DNA of 64,000 nt from Alcanivorax sp. Lineage in GTDB: Bacteria; Pseudomonadota; Gammaproteobacteria; Pseudomonadales; Alcanivoracaceae. Positions 22,837 through 31,294 of the stretch are shown one piece after another; position 1 is the stretch's first letter, and every line of letters starts with the position of its first letter. Location of the stretch: the NCBI RefSeq assembly GCF_017794965.1, contig NZ_CP051240.1:3897867-3961866 (forward strand), given 5' to 3'. A program made the position numbers and the translations under genes. The notes beneath the pieces were generated by a model, which was given only the letters and a program-made list of their open reading frames with translations, had not been told where the DNA came from and ran no database searches.

Positions 22837-25431
22837 ATGAAGCGTCGCCTGACACTGGATCAGCGTCGTTATCTGGCCGAGCACGTTTCCGTGTTGTTGC
22901 TGGTGGCGGGCCTGAGTGTGTTGCTCAGTGTCAGCGGTGCCCTTTCTTTCATTGATCGTTATATCTACGACAGCCTGCTGCAGACCCTGCCTGACGAGCC
23001 TGCCAATGATGTGGTGATCGTGGGGATCGATGAATACAGCCTGCGTGAAATCGGCCGCTGGCCCTGGGACCGCAAGGTGCATGCCCAGATTATCGACCGT
23101 CTGACCGAGATGGGGGCCCGGGCGGTGCTGATGGATCTGATCCTGTCCGAACCGGACCTGAACAACCCGGCCTCCGACCAGGCCCTGGTTGAGGCCATGA
23201 CCGCCAACGGCCATGTCTACCTGCCAGTGCATGTGGAGCAGTTACGGGCCGGGGGCCAGCTGATCGAAGTGTTGCCCCATTCGCCCTTTGCCCGGGCTGC
23301 CGCCGGGCTGGGGCATGTGGACCTGGAGCTGGATGCGGATGGGGTGGCCCGTTCCGTGTACATGCGCTCCGGCATTGGTCAGGCCTGGTGGCCGCACATT
23401 ACCCAGACCCTGCTGGTGCATGAAGGTGAGTTGGCCGAGAACCGTTTTCCGTCCGGTCAGGGAGAAGAATTTTCCGGGCTGGCCAATGTGCGCCGCTACC
23501 ACCGTTATATCCCCTTCGTGAGCGGCCCCAACAGCTATCCCCAGGTGTCTGCGGTGGAGTTGCTGGAAAACCTGATTCCTGAACAACTGATCCGCGATCG
23601 CATCGTGCTGGTGGGGGCCACCGCTGCGGGGCTCGGTGACATGCTGCCCGTTCCGCTGGCCAACAACGGTGAGCTCATGGCCGGTGTGGAGATCAATGCC
23701 AACCTGCTTGATGCCCTGCGTGAAGATCGCCTCATCCGTGAACTGAACCTGCCCAGCGTGCTCATTCTCAGCGCCCTGCTGGCCTTGCTGGCGCCGCTGT
23801 TGCTGCCCTATGTGTTGCCGCGCTGGAGCATCCCGCTGGTGGCCGCGATCATGTTGTCCTGCATGCTGGTGAGCATGGTCATGCTGATTACCCTGCGGTT
23901 GTGGTTGCCGCCGGCGGCGGCCATGACCGCTGCCTTGATGGCCTACCCGCTGTGGACCTGGCGTCGGCTGGAATACTCCCTGTCCTATATGCGCAAGGCG
24001 CTGGAGCGACTGTCGGAATACAGTGAGCTGAATCGCCGTCTCACCCGCGCTGCCTCCCTGGAGCAGTTGGGCCTCATGCTGGACAAGGTGTTGCCGGTAA
24101 AGGCCTGGCAGCTCAATGGTCCGGATGGTCAACATGCCGGTGGCGCCGCCCTGGCAGCCCCGGAATGGAAGGGCTCTCTGGCGCGCCAGTACCGCTTCCG
24201 TCACGAAGGGCGTCGTTATGAATTGCAGGTGGTGTGGCACCAGGGCCTGGATGCCGATACCTATGATTACTGGGTGCACGCCATGCTGGTGCGTATCCGC
24301 TCCGGTGTGCCCAGTGCCGGGCCGCGCTATGAAGTACTGGAAAACCATATCGAACGGCTGCGTCGGGAAGAGGAGCGGCAAGAGGCGCTGACCCGTTTCT
24401 TCCAGGTGACTCTGGCGCAGATTCGTGAAGGTGTGGTTATCACCGACGCCTGCGGCTGCATCGTGTTTGCCAACCCCCAGGCGGCCCTGTTGCTGGGAGT
24501 GGATGCCGGGTTGCTCAACAGCGGGGATTTTCCGGTAACCGACATTGGCCGGGAGTTGGAGCTACGCGAGCATGGCTGGGATGAGCTGCTGCGCCGCACC
24601 CTTGCCGAAGGCCGCAGCCAGCTGGAATGCCGTAACCGTCAGGGGGCAGATCTGTACCTCGACATGCTGTTGGTCCATGCCGGTGACAACCCGGGGCGGA
24701 TGATGATCCTGTCCTTCAAGGATATCTCCGAGGTGAAATCGGCCTTGCGAACCCGCTCGGAAATGCTGGATTTCCTATCCCACGACCTGCGTTCTCCCAT
24801 GGTCTCGGTGCTGGCGCTCACCGAAAAGATGCGTCAGGGCAGCGCCGAGGGCGAATTGCCCCAGTTTCTGGATAACGTGCAGCACTACGCCCAGAAGAAC
24901 CTGAACATCGCCGAGCAATTCCTGCAGCTGGCCCGTGTGGAAGCGGTGGAAAGCGTGGAAATGAACGAGCAGGACATGCTCGACGTGGTGGAAAGCGCCA
25001 TTGATCAGGTGCAGATCCAGGCCCAGCAGCGCGATATCGTGCTGCGCTTCGATTACGACCCGGACCAGGATGTCTGGGTACAGGGCAACAATGAGTTGCT
25101 GGAGCGTCTGGTGGTCAATCTGCTCACCAACGCTATCAAGTACAGCCACCAGGGCAGCTCGGTGGATGTGCGCCTGTATGCCGAGAACGCCCAGGTGTGC
25201 TGCGAGGTACGGGACCGCGGCGTGGGTATTCCCCCGGAATTCCAGACGCGCCTGTTTCAGCGCTTCAGTCGGGCCAGCACCAGCGGCGGGGCCGGCGTGC
25301 GCGGCGCCGGCATGGGGCTGCGCTTCGTCAAGGTGGTCACCGAGCGCCACGGCGGCGACATCCGGGTCAGCAGTGTGGTGAACGAGGGCAGCCGGTTTAC
25401 CCTGTGTTTACCCCGTATTGACATGGGGTGA
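22837..25431 (+). CDS. CHASE2-PAS sensor histidine kinase
   Basis: 864 residues. One N-terminal span (about 15-35), a large periplasmic CHASE2 domain (about 40-305), then three clustered spans (about 305-370). A region after span 4 is followed by a PAS domain (about 515-630, TLAQIREGVVITDACGCIVFAN). HisKA has phosphoacceptor His649 in FLSHDLRSPM. HATPase motifs: N box NLLTNAIKYS, G1 DRGVGIP, G2 GAGMGLRFVK. Inner-membrane sensor kinase that likely phosphorylates the response regulator three genes up, with the FecR/LysM protein as periplasmic partner. Confidence 0.9.
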   Translation: MKRRLTLDQRRYLAEHVSVLLLVAGLSVLLSVSGALSFIDRYIYDSLLQTLPDEPANDVVIVGIDEYSLREIGRWPWDRKVHAQIIDRLTEMGARAVLMDLILSEPDLNNPASDQALVEAMTANGHVYLPVHVEQLRAGGQLIEVLPHSPFARAAAGLGHVDLELDADGVARSVYMRSGIGQAWWPHITQTLLVHEGELAENRFPSGQGEEFSGLANVRRYHRYIPFVSGPNSYPQVSAVELLENLIPEQLIRDRIVLVGATAAGLGDMLPVPLANNGELMAGVEINANLLDALREDRLIRELNLPSVLILSALLALLAPLLLPYVLPRWSIPLVAAIMLSCMLVSMVMLITLRLWLPPAAAMTAALMAYPLWTWRRLEYSLSYMRKALERLSEYSELNRRLTRAASLEQLGLMLDKVLPVKAWQLNGPDGQHAGGAALAAPEWKGSLARQYRFRHEGRRYELQVVWHQGLDADTYDYWVHAMLVRIRSGVPSAGPRYEVLENHIERLRREEERQEALTRFFQVTLAQIREGVVITDACGCIVFANPQAALLLGVDAGLLNSGDFPVTDIGRELELREHGWDELLRRTLAEGRSQLECRNRQGADLYLDMLLVHAGDNPGRMMILSFKDISEVKSALRTRSEMLDFLSHDLRSPMVSVLALTEKMRQGSAEGELPQFLDNVQHYAQKNLNIAEQFLQLARVEAVESVEMNEQDMLDVVESAIDQVQIQAQQRDIVLRFDYDPDQDVWVQGNNELLERLVVNLLTNAIKYSHQGSSVDVRLYAENAQVCCEVRDRGVGIPPEFQTRLFQRFSRASTSGGAGVRGAGMGLRFVKVVTERHGGDIRVSSVVNEGSRFTLCLPRIDMG

Positions 25432-25626
25432 TGGAAGATCAGCTGGTGTCGGATACCTGACGCCAGACGCGAAAGGCAGAAAATCGGTAGCTCAACGTCT
25501 ACGGTCTACGCCAGCGACCCCTGCAAACCAGGGATCGCGCGCCTTGGTGGCGCTGGATAGGGCCTCAGGCTTCTGGCCTTCAGCTTTTGGCGTGCCCACC
25601 GACCAAAGCCGCAACAAGATGCCATT

Positions 25627-25654
25627 TTGTCCCCACGGCCTGAGCGGGTATAAT
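25627..25654 (+). promoter_or_regulatory. Promoter of the cytochrome pair
   Basis: TTGTCC (25627-25632), 16-base spacer, TATAAT (25649-25654), about 50 bases before the GTG start. The remaining 25432-25626 sequence holds no gene I can support. Confidence 0.6.
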
Positions 25655-25704
25655 CGCCAACCGCACGCCCCTGAGGCGACTCACAGAACAGTAGAGGTGT
25701 AATT

Positions 25705-26172
25705 GTGAAAAAGAGTCTGACAGCCAGCCTGGTACTGATTGCCGCCCTGTTTGCCGCCGGCAATGTGGCTGCCAAGAACACCAAGGAAATCTCCCCCTAC
25801 CCGCTGGGTGAGCGTTCCGTGTTCAGCGACCGCGCCATCGAAGAGCGTATCAAGCCGGTCGGTTCTGTGTGTGTGGAAGGCGAAGAATGTGGCACCGCCG
25901 CCCCGGCGGGTGAGGAAGTGGCCAGTGGCCCGCGCTCCGGTGACGCCGTCTACAATGCCTCCTGTGCTGCCTGTCACGCCACTGGCGCTGCCGGCGCTCC
26001 CAAGACGGGCGACGCTGCTGCCTGGGCACCGCGTATCGCCCAGGGCAACGCTACCCTGGTCAAGCACGCCATCGACGGCCTCAACGCCATGCCCCCGAAA
26101 GGCATGTGCATGACCTGCTCCGACGACGAGATCAAGGCCGCCGTCGAGTACATGGTTAACGAGAGCAAGTAA
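25705..26172 (+). CDS. Cytochrome c5-like monoheme protein
   Basis: 155 residues; GTG start at 25705 after AGAGGTG. Signal peptide KKSLTASLVLIAALFAAGNVAA. One heme site CAACH with ATGAAGAPKTGD, Met-ligand region LNAMPPKGMC, and a C-terminal pair of Cys (CMTC) as in cytochrome c5. Periplasmic electron carrier. A second, lipid-anchored relative follows after four bases, indicating tandem duplication. Confidence 0.88.
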   Translation: MKKSLTASLVLIAALFAAGNVAAKNTKEISPYPLGERSVFSDRAIEERIKPVGSVCVEGEECGTAAPAGEEVASGPRSGDAVYNASCAACHATGAAGAPKTGDAAAWAPRIAQGNATLVKHAIDGLNAMPPKGMCMTCSDDEIKAAVEYMVNESK

Positions 26173-26176
26173 CCTG

Positions 26177-26533
26177 ATGCGGATGCTGGCAGTGACGGCG
26201 GCCCTGTTTCTGGCCGCCTGTTCTGACAGCGATCCTGCCGGCAACGCCCCGACTGCCTCCGCCGAACCGGCGGAACAGCGCAGCGGGGCGTTGTTGTATC
26301 GGCAATACTGTGCCACCTGCCACGCCAGTGGCGCCGCCGGCGCGCCCCAGGTCGGCAAGGAAAACCGTCTCTACTGGTCCCACGAAGTGGAAGAGGAAGG
26401 TTTCGAAACCCTCGTCCAGGAAGCCATTCATGGCATCAACGCCATGCCCCCCCGCGGCAATTGCTACGACTGTTCCGATCAGGAAATCCGCAATGCCGTT
26501 ATCTACATGCTGCAATTGAGCGCGGCGAAATAA
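26177..26533 (+). CDS. Cytochrome c5-like lipoprotein
   Basis: 118 residues. Short signal with lipobox LAAC (Cys at about residue 15), then a low-complexity linker, the heme motif CATCHASGAAGAPQVG, INAMPPRGNC and a CYDC Cys pair. Same architecture as the upstream gene but tethered to the membrane. Operon of two. They could form an electron shuttle to a terminal oxidase. Confidence 0.85.
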   Translation: MRMLAVTAALFLAACSDSDPAGNAPTASAEPAEQRSGALLYRQYCATCHASGAAGAPQVGKENRLYWSHEVEEEGFETLVQEAIHGINAMPPRGNCYDCSDQEIRNAVIYMLQLSAAK

Positions 26534-26539
26534 GTCCAG

Positions 26540-26566
26540 CTGCAAGTTTCAAGCTGCAAGCGACAA
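26540..26566. repeat. Heptamer-like array after cytochrome stop
   Basis: AGCTGCAAGTTTCAAGCTGC: three AGYTNCA units 7 bases apart starting 8 bases after the TAA stop. The following AT-rich 26640-26930 stretch contains no recognisable gene. Confidence 0.6.
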
Positions 26567-26933
26567 GGCGCGTTCAGGCGCCGGGTTGGCGGCGATGCCG
26601 TGCCCGCGAACTGGTGTCTGGGTGTTGCAGATTTGCTGAATAAGACAACACCCCTTCCGGTTTTCACCCGCGCGCAAGTTGAATAGGCAGGATATGGCTT
26701 GCATAAATTTGTAAGTAGTTGAGTTAAAGTGGTTTTTCAGAAAAGTGGATGCAAGAAAACTCCGAGTAAAAATTCCCGTTCAACACGCAAGTGCAAGAAA
26801 AGTCTGTTGAAAGTGGTTCCTGCTTGTGGGGCAAGTCACTGATCGATAGGCGGTTTGTTGGGATTCTTGAGGTGGGGTAGATCGGGGATATACAGCAAAG
26901 TGTTATATCGCATCTGCAATTGAATAAACTGTT

Positions 26934-27257
26934 ATGAATATGAGTAAACGACCCAACTTCATATATGTGGCCGGAATGATCCCTGTTCTCTTCGTGGTGG
27001 GCCTTCTGATATTCCTTACGTTCGATAACCTGCTCTCAAGTAGGGCTGTGTATGGAGACAAGTTTGGGAATGCATATGAGGTTGATGGGCTTGCTGCAAT
27101 TTTAGTGAACCTGGGCATATTTGGGCTTATTGCTTGGCTGGGCTCTTACTTGGCATTCCTTGTAAAGCGCAGCGCAAAGCTCATGTGGGCTCATAGAGCT
27201 ATCGGGGTTGTTAGCGGTGTTTTTATAGCGGTTGGGCTGGTCTATGGCCTTTCATAA
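26934..27257 (+). CDS. Small membrane protein encoded in an integron cassette
   Basis: 107 residues with three hydrophobic spans (about 10-28, 55-75, 88-106) and polar RSAKLMWAHR loop. Base composition is more AT-rich than the neighbours. The start ATG 26934 (or 26940) is only two bases inside the presumed cassette edge, so the message would be leaderless or use an external start; the stop TAA overlaps the attC left end. No family recognised. Confidence 0.6.
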   Translation: MNMSKRPNFIYVAGMIPVLFVVGLLIFLTFDNLLSSRAVYGDKFGNAYEVDGLAAILVNLGIFGLIAWLGSYLAFLVKRSAKLMWAHRAIGVVSGVFIAVGLVYGLS

Positions 27258-27329
27258 CAAGCGGCGGCAGGCGGATCAAATTTCCGCTCGTTCCTCGCTC
27301 CAATTTGCCCGCTGCGCCGGGCGTTATGA
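27253..27329 (+). other. attC recombination site
   Basis: CATAAC (27253-27258) and GTTATG (27323-27328) are perfect outer complementary core boxes. The interior is imperfectly self-complementary (GCGGCGGCAGGCGG... facing ...GCCCGCTGCGCCGGGC), with a CTCGTTCCTCGCTC centre. That is the usual look of chromosomal-integron attC sites. 77 bases. Confidence 0.7.
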
Positions 27330-27330
27330 G

Positions 27331-27759
27331 TTACTCTTGATTCTGCTGTTGTTGCGGCGTTGAGTCCGCTCGAGGAGTAGCTGCCCTTTTGGGCTCATGC
27401 GTATAACTCAGCTTGGTTTCCCCCAGCACTTCACAGGCCTGCAGAATGCGGGCTTCCACCAGCACCTCATCCCCCGGCAACAGATCCAGTGCCACGTCGC
27501 CGGTCTTCTTGCTGTTCCCTTCGATAAATAACTTGCTGGACTCGCTGTTGATCAGGGTGGTGCCGTTGCGGGTGCGGCTGGCGCGCAGCAGGTAGGTGAG
27601 GGTGTTCCAGGTGCCCTTGCAGCTGACTTCCAGACTGAAGTGGTGTTTGGCATCAATGGCGCTGTGGTGAATCTTCAACTGGCAATCCTGGGCAGCTGCC
27701 ATGCCAGGGATGAAGAGTAGCGACATCAGTGTCAACGCTATGAGGGATTTGTGGGCCAT
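27331..27759 (-). CDS. Secreted protein with CsgH-like pattern
   Basis: 142 residues. Signal peptide MAHKSLIALTLMSLLFIPGMAAA, then one immunoglobulin-like beta domain (about 26-115) with two Cys (CQLK, VSCKG) and a third (QACE). The pattern TYLLRASRTRNGTTLINSESSKL...LLPGDEVLVEARI resembles CsgH, a periplasmic chaperone-like protein of curli loci, but no other curli gene is nearby. Gln-rich tail. Its stop codon touches the cassette's attC end. Confidence 0.5.
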   Translation of the reverse strand: MAHKSLIALTLMSLLFIPGMAAAQDCQLKIHHSAIDAKHHFSLEVSCKGTWNTLTYLLRASRTRNGTTLINSESSKLFIEGNSKKTGDVALDLLPGDEVLVEARILQACEVLGETKLSYTHEPKRAATPRADSTPQQQQNQE

Positions 27760-27885
27760 GGATGGGATTGCCGGCAGTCGTTGTCATTGCAGTTTACCCT
27801 GCGATAACACCATGCCCAAGTGCTGGCAGGGTTGTGTGCAAGCCGTTAGGGTTGGGGTTAACAAACATCAGAGTGGTAACAGTGG

Positions 27886-28710
27886 ATGGGTAATACGTTG
27901 AAAAACGGGCGTCGAGAACAGCATTTTTGGCTCTACGGGGTAACGGTATTGCTGCTGGCTGTCAGCCAGTGGGCGATAGCGGAAGAGCGTGTGTCTGTCA
28001 GTCGTCTCCTGGTGGCCTCCGGTGTGGACGGTCAGATGCCGGTGTTCGAAAAAATGGTGCAGGGTACGTTGGCACAGAACCCGGCATTTGAGGGTGAGGA
28101 AAAGGCGGTGTTGCAGCACATTGCCATGGAGTCTCTGCGCGGGGATGTGATTTATCGATATGTGGAGGACGCTGTCACTGAGGCGTTGCAGCCGGGGGAC
28201 AGGGAGACCTTGATGCTGTGGTATGACTCGCCGTTGGGACAGCGCATTACCGAGCTGGAATTGAAGGGCCTGGAGGCGGATGCCTTGCCTGCCATGAAGG
28301 CCGCGGCGGAGGCGCTGGTGGCGGACCGACCTCGCATGGAGGCGGCGGCGCGGCTGGATGCGCTGACACAGTCTTCTGACCTGGGGATGGCGCTGCAGAA
28401 GAAAGCCATGCTGGCCAGCTTCATGGCGGAATCCATTGCGACGAATCCGGATGCACCTGTAGAGACAGCGGAACTGGATGCGCAGCTACAACAGCATCAG
28501 GGCGCCATGCAGCAGTTGATTGAACAGCAGACCCTGTTGTCGTTGGCATTTACCTATCGTGAGTTGCCGCTGGAAAAAATTGCCAGCTATGAAAGTTTTC
28601 TGTCCACGTCGGCGTCCCGACGTTATCAACAGGGTTTGAAGGCTGGGTTGCTGGCCGGGGTGGATGCGGTGTTGGAAAGTTGGGAAGCCGGGCTGCGGGA
28701 GTATTATTAG
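27886..28710 (+). CDS. Exported DUF2059-like protein
   Basis: 274 residues from ATG 27886. A basic N-terminus, then a hydrophobic signal or anchor (LYGVTVLLLAVSQWAIA), then an all-helical mature domain (WYDSPLGQRITELE is characteristic of DUF2059 repeats). Probably periplasmic. Function unknown. Monocistronic, ending in a repeat region. Confidence 0.65.
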   Translation: MGNTLKNGRREQHFWLYGVTVLLLAVSQWAIAEERVSVSRLLVASGVDGQMPVFEKMVQGTLAQNPAFEGEEKAVLQHIAMESLRGDVIYRYVEDAVTEALQPGDRETLMLWYDSPLGQRITELELKGLEADALPAMKAAAEALVADRPRMEAAARLDALTQSSDLGMALQKKAMLASFMAESIATNPDAPVETAELDAQLQQHQGAMQQLIEQQTLLSLAFTYRELPLEKIASYESFLSTSASRRYQQGLKAGLLAGVDAVLESWEAGLREYY

Positions 28711-28912
28711 TTGCGAGCTACGCTCGAGGTGCGAACCTGTATTGGTTGTGGCGCCCACCTGGATGACTTGATGTCTGCTGATTTTTCATCGCCCTCTGGC
28801 ACGTGCTTGTCCTCGCCGGACGGGCCCAAAGGGGTGTTGCGCGACACCCCTCTGGCGTTCCGGCCATTCCCCGGTATGGGAATGGCGCTCCAGCGGGCAA
28901 AACATGTTTTGC
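28711..28912. repeat. Cluster of short palindromes
   Basis: A heptamer-like GCGAGCTACG follows the stop. Then come three inverted repeats in 85 bases: AGGGGTGT/ACACCCCT (28830-28851), CCATTCCC/GGGAATGG (28864-28885) and the perfect palindrome GCAAAACATGTTTTGC (28897-28912). Confidence 0.6.
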
Positions 28913-28980
28913 AAATCCCCGCTTACGCCCCCCTTGCCCCGACTCCGTTCGGCCCGCTCCGCGGGCACACTCCGGTACTC

Positions 28981-29049
28981 ATAATCTGAAGGACGCAAAA
29001 AAGACTCGCTCCGCTCAGACAGGTTTTTTGCTCTTCGCCTTCAGATTAT
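28981..29049. repeat. Long inverted repeat with A/T tracts
   Basis: ATAATCTGAAGG-ACGCAAAAAA at the left faces TTTTTTGC...CCTTCAGATTAT at the right around GACTCGCTCCGCTCAGACAG. It could act as a terminator or be a mobile-element remnant. No gene seen from 28711 to 29136. Confidence 0.6.
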
Positions 29050-29170
29050 TCCGTTCCTCGACTCACTCTAACGGGGATGATGCCCTGCTGCTGGCATTGG
29101 TGCGGTTTCATCGCACAAAAGCGGAAGGTTGCTGTAGATACCGTCTCTCTCCATACCCTGCAAGCCGTCT

Positions 29171-30154
29171 CTATGCGACTTGTGGGGTATATTTCTTTTG
29201 GTGCTTGATTACCCCATAGGCGATTTGCACCAGCTTGCGCATTGCTGCCACCACAATCACTTTACCTGTCTTCCCCCTGTCTTCCATGCGCCGTCTCAGT
29301 GCCCGGATATCGGGGTTGTGGGTGCATGCTGTGACTGCTGCCATGAACAATTTTCCCCGTACGTTGGCGCGGCCACCTTTGCGGATCTTTGTCGGCTTTC
29401 TGGAGTCGCCGGATTCATTGTGCACCGGCGTAATGCCCAGGAAGGCGGCACATTGCTTGGCTGACCGGAAGTCCCGACTGTGTATTAGCGACAGCAGCTC
29501 TCGGGACATCACATCGCCTACCGCAGTGATGCTCTCCAGCAGTGAGCGGTCCTGTTTCAGTTCAGGATGGCCATCAATGTGGTCATCGATGTCCTTTTTG
29601 AGCTTGCGGATCTCCTCATTCAGTGTCGCGATCATGTCCTGTATAGAGGCAATGACTCGCTCGCTTGACTGGTTGAATTCCGCTTTCTCAAGCCGGTTTT
29701 CTTCCCGCTGACGGTCTTTCTCCAAGGCCTCCAGACGAGCACCAAGCGCTCGTAACTGCCTGATCTCTGGCGCTTCCGGCTGCCATTTATGTAGTCGCTC
29801 ATGCTTCTCTTTCACGTAGAGAGCCAGGCACAGCGAGTCGAGCTTGTCTGTCTTGCTTGAGAACCCTTCACTCTTGGCGAAGTCCCTGGTGCGCGCCGGA
29901 TTGGCCACATACACCTGCAACCCAGCTTCATGGAGTGCGTAGGTCAGGTTCTCGTGATAAATACAGGTGGCTTCCAGCACCACATGAATCTCGGACGGCT
30001 CAGCACCGGTCTGCTTGAGCAGCCACTGCGCAACCTCGTGCTCCTTCCCGCGCCGATTCTGGAAAACCCGTGTTTTTACCTTCCGGGGATTGGCCTGGCG
30101 CAGCCAAAGTGTATCGAGGCTCTTTTTGCTGACATCAATTCCAACGAAGTGCAT
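29171..30154 (-). CDS. IS110/IS1111 family transposase
   Basis: 327 residues if started at the internal Met of MHFVGIDVSKKSL, which puts catalytic Asp7 in the usual place; an 11-residue longer start exists at 30187. Glu61 lies in LEATCIYHE, and the later Asp pair in KTDKLDSLCLA. A central coiled-coil (about 140-185) is followed by the Tnp20 domain with SITAVGDVMSRELLSLI and FLGITPVHNESGDSRK. It appears intact. Confidence 0.92.
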   Translation of the reverse strand: MHFVGIDVSKKSLDTLWLRQANPRKVKTRVFQNRRGKEHEVAQWLLKQTGAEPSEIHVVLEATCIYHENLTYALHEAGLQVYVANPARTRDFAKSEGFSSKTDKLDSLCLALYVKEKHERLHKWQPEAPEIRQLRALGARLEALEKDRQREENRLEKAEFNQSSERVIASIQDMIATLNEEIRKLKKDIDDHIDGHPELKQDRSLLESITAVGDVMSRELLSLIHSRDFRSAKQCAAFLGITPVHNESGDSRKPTKIRKGGRANVRGKLFMAAVTACTHNPDIRALRRRMEDRGKTGKVIVVAAMRKLVQIAYGVIKHQKKYTPQVA

Positions 30155-30336
30155 CTCTCGTGTCTTCCCTTGCTTATACGGCTTCATCCCGCGGAGGGGA
30201 GAGCCCGGATACCGTTCAGATTTAAGAGAATGGGTCGGAGCCAGGATCTACGTCACAGGGTCTATGCCCTCAGGAGCTTGTCAGGCTTTAACCCGACCCG
30301 TGAGTGCTGGTAGCTAATCAGCACTCGTGGAGAGAT
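30155..30336 (-). ncRNA. Candidate bridge RNA region of IS110 copy B
   Basis: Non-coding leader between transposase start and element edge. GGGTCGG (about 30230) pairs with CCGACCC (about 30293), enclosing a loop that contains AGGAGCTTG at 30272-30280. That is a nine-base match to the interrupted target GTAGGAGCTTGCC. A second hairpin, GAGTGCTG/CAGCACTC, lies at about 30301-30325. Confidence 0.55.
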
Positions 30337-30340
30337 ACAA

Positions 30341-30525
30341 GGAGCTTGCCTGCAAGCGATCCGAGCCTTGGCGAGGTAAAAAGATTCGAGTTGCGAGTTT
30401 CGAAGGGAAGAACCAGAAGCATGGAAAGCGGTTTGGGTTTTGATCTTCGGGATGTGTTTCTGGAATCCTTACCTCGCTTAGGCTCGGATCGCGGTCGAAC
30501 GACCGCTCCTACGGCAGGTTCTAGC
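30341..30525. repeat. REPIN-like element with heptamers inside, copy next to IS110 B
   Basis: Left arm GGAGCTTGCCTGCAAGC then GATCCGAGCCTTGGCGAGG; right arm CCTCGCTTAGGCTCGGATC then GCGGTCGAACGACCGCTCC. The middle has AGTTGCGAGTTTCG heptamers and a conserved AACCAGAAGCATGGAAAGCG. The same middle recurs at 38751-38830. Confidence 0.7.
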
Positions 30526-30547
30526 TAGCGTGTGTTGTACCGATGCA

Positions 30548-30570
30548 AAAAGGCATCAGGCATCAGGCGC
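30548..30570 (-). repeat. GCCTGAT heptamers downstream of the DUF2894 gene
   Basis: On the minus strand GCGCCTGATGCCTGATGCC follows the stop of the next gene after about 14 bases and runs into CTTTTTGCATC, a short terminator-like hairpin. Confidence 0.6.
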
Positions 30571-30583
30571 CGCCAGGCTTCCA

Positions 30584-31294
30584 TCATCCGCCGCGTTTCT
30601 TGCCGGCTTTTTCCAGCACCATGAGGGTGTCTACGTAATTCACGAAGTGATCCAGATAGGCGGGGGAGAGGTCCTTGAGGGCGCTGATGGCGTGGGTGAC
30701 CAGACGGTGGGAATTGAGCGGGCCGGCATCGGGGGGGGTGTGGGTGAGGGCGTCTTCGATGCGGCGGCGTTTGCGTTGTTGTTGCTGGCCGGCGCGCACC
30801 CGGCTCAGGGCTTTCAGTTCTCTTGGTGCATCACTTGCCGGTTGCGGTAGCGCATCTGCTTCAAACAGATCGCCTTCCTGTTCCTGCAGCATGGCACGCA
30901 GCGGATCGCGGTTGTCCGGTTTGTGTTCTCCGCTATGACTCTGGCGCAGCTGTGTCAGCACTTCGGCAAGGGGGGAGGGTGACGGATTTGGAGCCAGCTG
31001 CCGCAGTAATGCCTTGAAGGCGTGTTGTTCGTAGAGCGGGGTAAGTTCCGGTTGTTGCTCCGGGTTCCAGTGTTGCTCGGCCTGCTGTTGTGCCGTTGCC
31101 AGTTGCTGTTCCAGCCTGTGCACTGCCTCGGCTAGACGGTTCAGGGGGCGTGGGCTGGTGTGGCGCAGCTGCGCCAGCCGTTCCTGTTGGCGTTGCAGGA
31201 AACAGAAGCCCGCAGGATCAAAGCGGTCCGCCCCCTGGGCTTGCAGGGTGTCGATGCGGTTTGCCAGATCACTGAGAGAGACTGCGTCAGTCAT
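30584..31294 (-). CDS. DUF2894-like protein of a MotAB/ZorAB-like operon
   Basis: 236 residues, soluble, Gln- and Arg-rich. The N-terminal half is helical or coiled (RQQERLAQLRHTSPRPLNRLAEAVHRLEQQLATAQQQAEQ). The C-terminal NSHRLVTHAISALKDLSPAYLDHFVNYVDTLMVLE is the conserved DUF2894 end as I recall it. Overlaps the stop of the OmpA-like gene by eight bases, last in a four-gene operon. Unknown function; likely a cytoplasmic partner of the membrane complex. Confidence 0.65.
   Translation of the reverse strand: MTDAVSLSDLANRIDTLQAQGADRFDPAGFCFLQRQQERLAQLRHTSPRPLNRLAEAVHRLEQQLATAQQQAEQHWNPEQQPELTPLYEQHAFKALLRQLAPNPSPSPLAEVLTQLRQSHSGEHKPDNRDPLRAMLQEQEGDLFEADALPQPASDAPRELKALSRVRAGQQQQRKRRRIEDALTHTPPDAGPLNSHRLVTHAISALKDLSPAYLDHFVNYVDTLMVLEKAGKKRGG

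Larger units (their letters stand above)
26932..27329 (+). mobile_element. Solitary integron gene cassette
   Basis: The segment is bounded by GTTATGA at 26931-26937 and again at 27323-27329 and ends in an attC site, as expected after a G^TT cassette insertion. It carries one AT-richer gene in the same orientation. No integrase or other attC was seen in the window. Confidence 0.6.
29137..30340 (-). mobile_element. IS110-family insertion sequence, copy B (IS1111-like ends), inserted in a REP
   Basis: About 1.2 kb. The left flank ends GCTGTAG (29131-29137) and the right flank continues GGAGCTTGCCTGCAAGCGAT (30341 on). Joined, they give an intact REP edge like the one at 20020-20040. Near-terminal inverted bits GATACCGTCTCTCTCC and GGAGAGATAC resemble the subterminal repeats of the IS1111 branch. 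Unrelated in sequence to copy A. Confidence 0.75.

Noticed and set aside
28711..28989. 92-residue frame after the DUF2059 gene
   Set aside because: Covers the palindrome cluster; sequence is repeat-derived and lacks a start signal.
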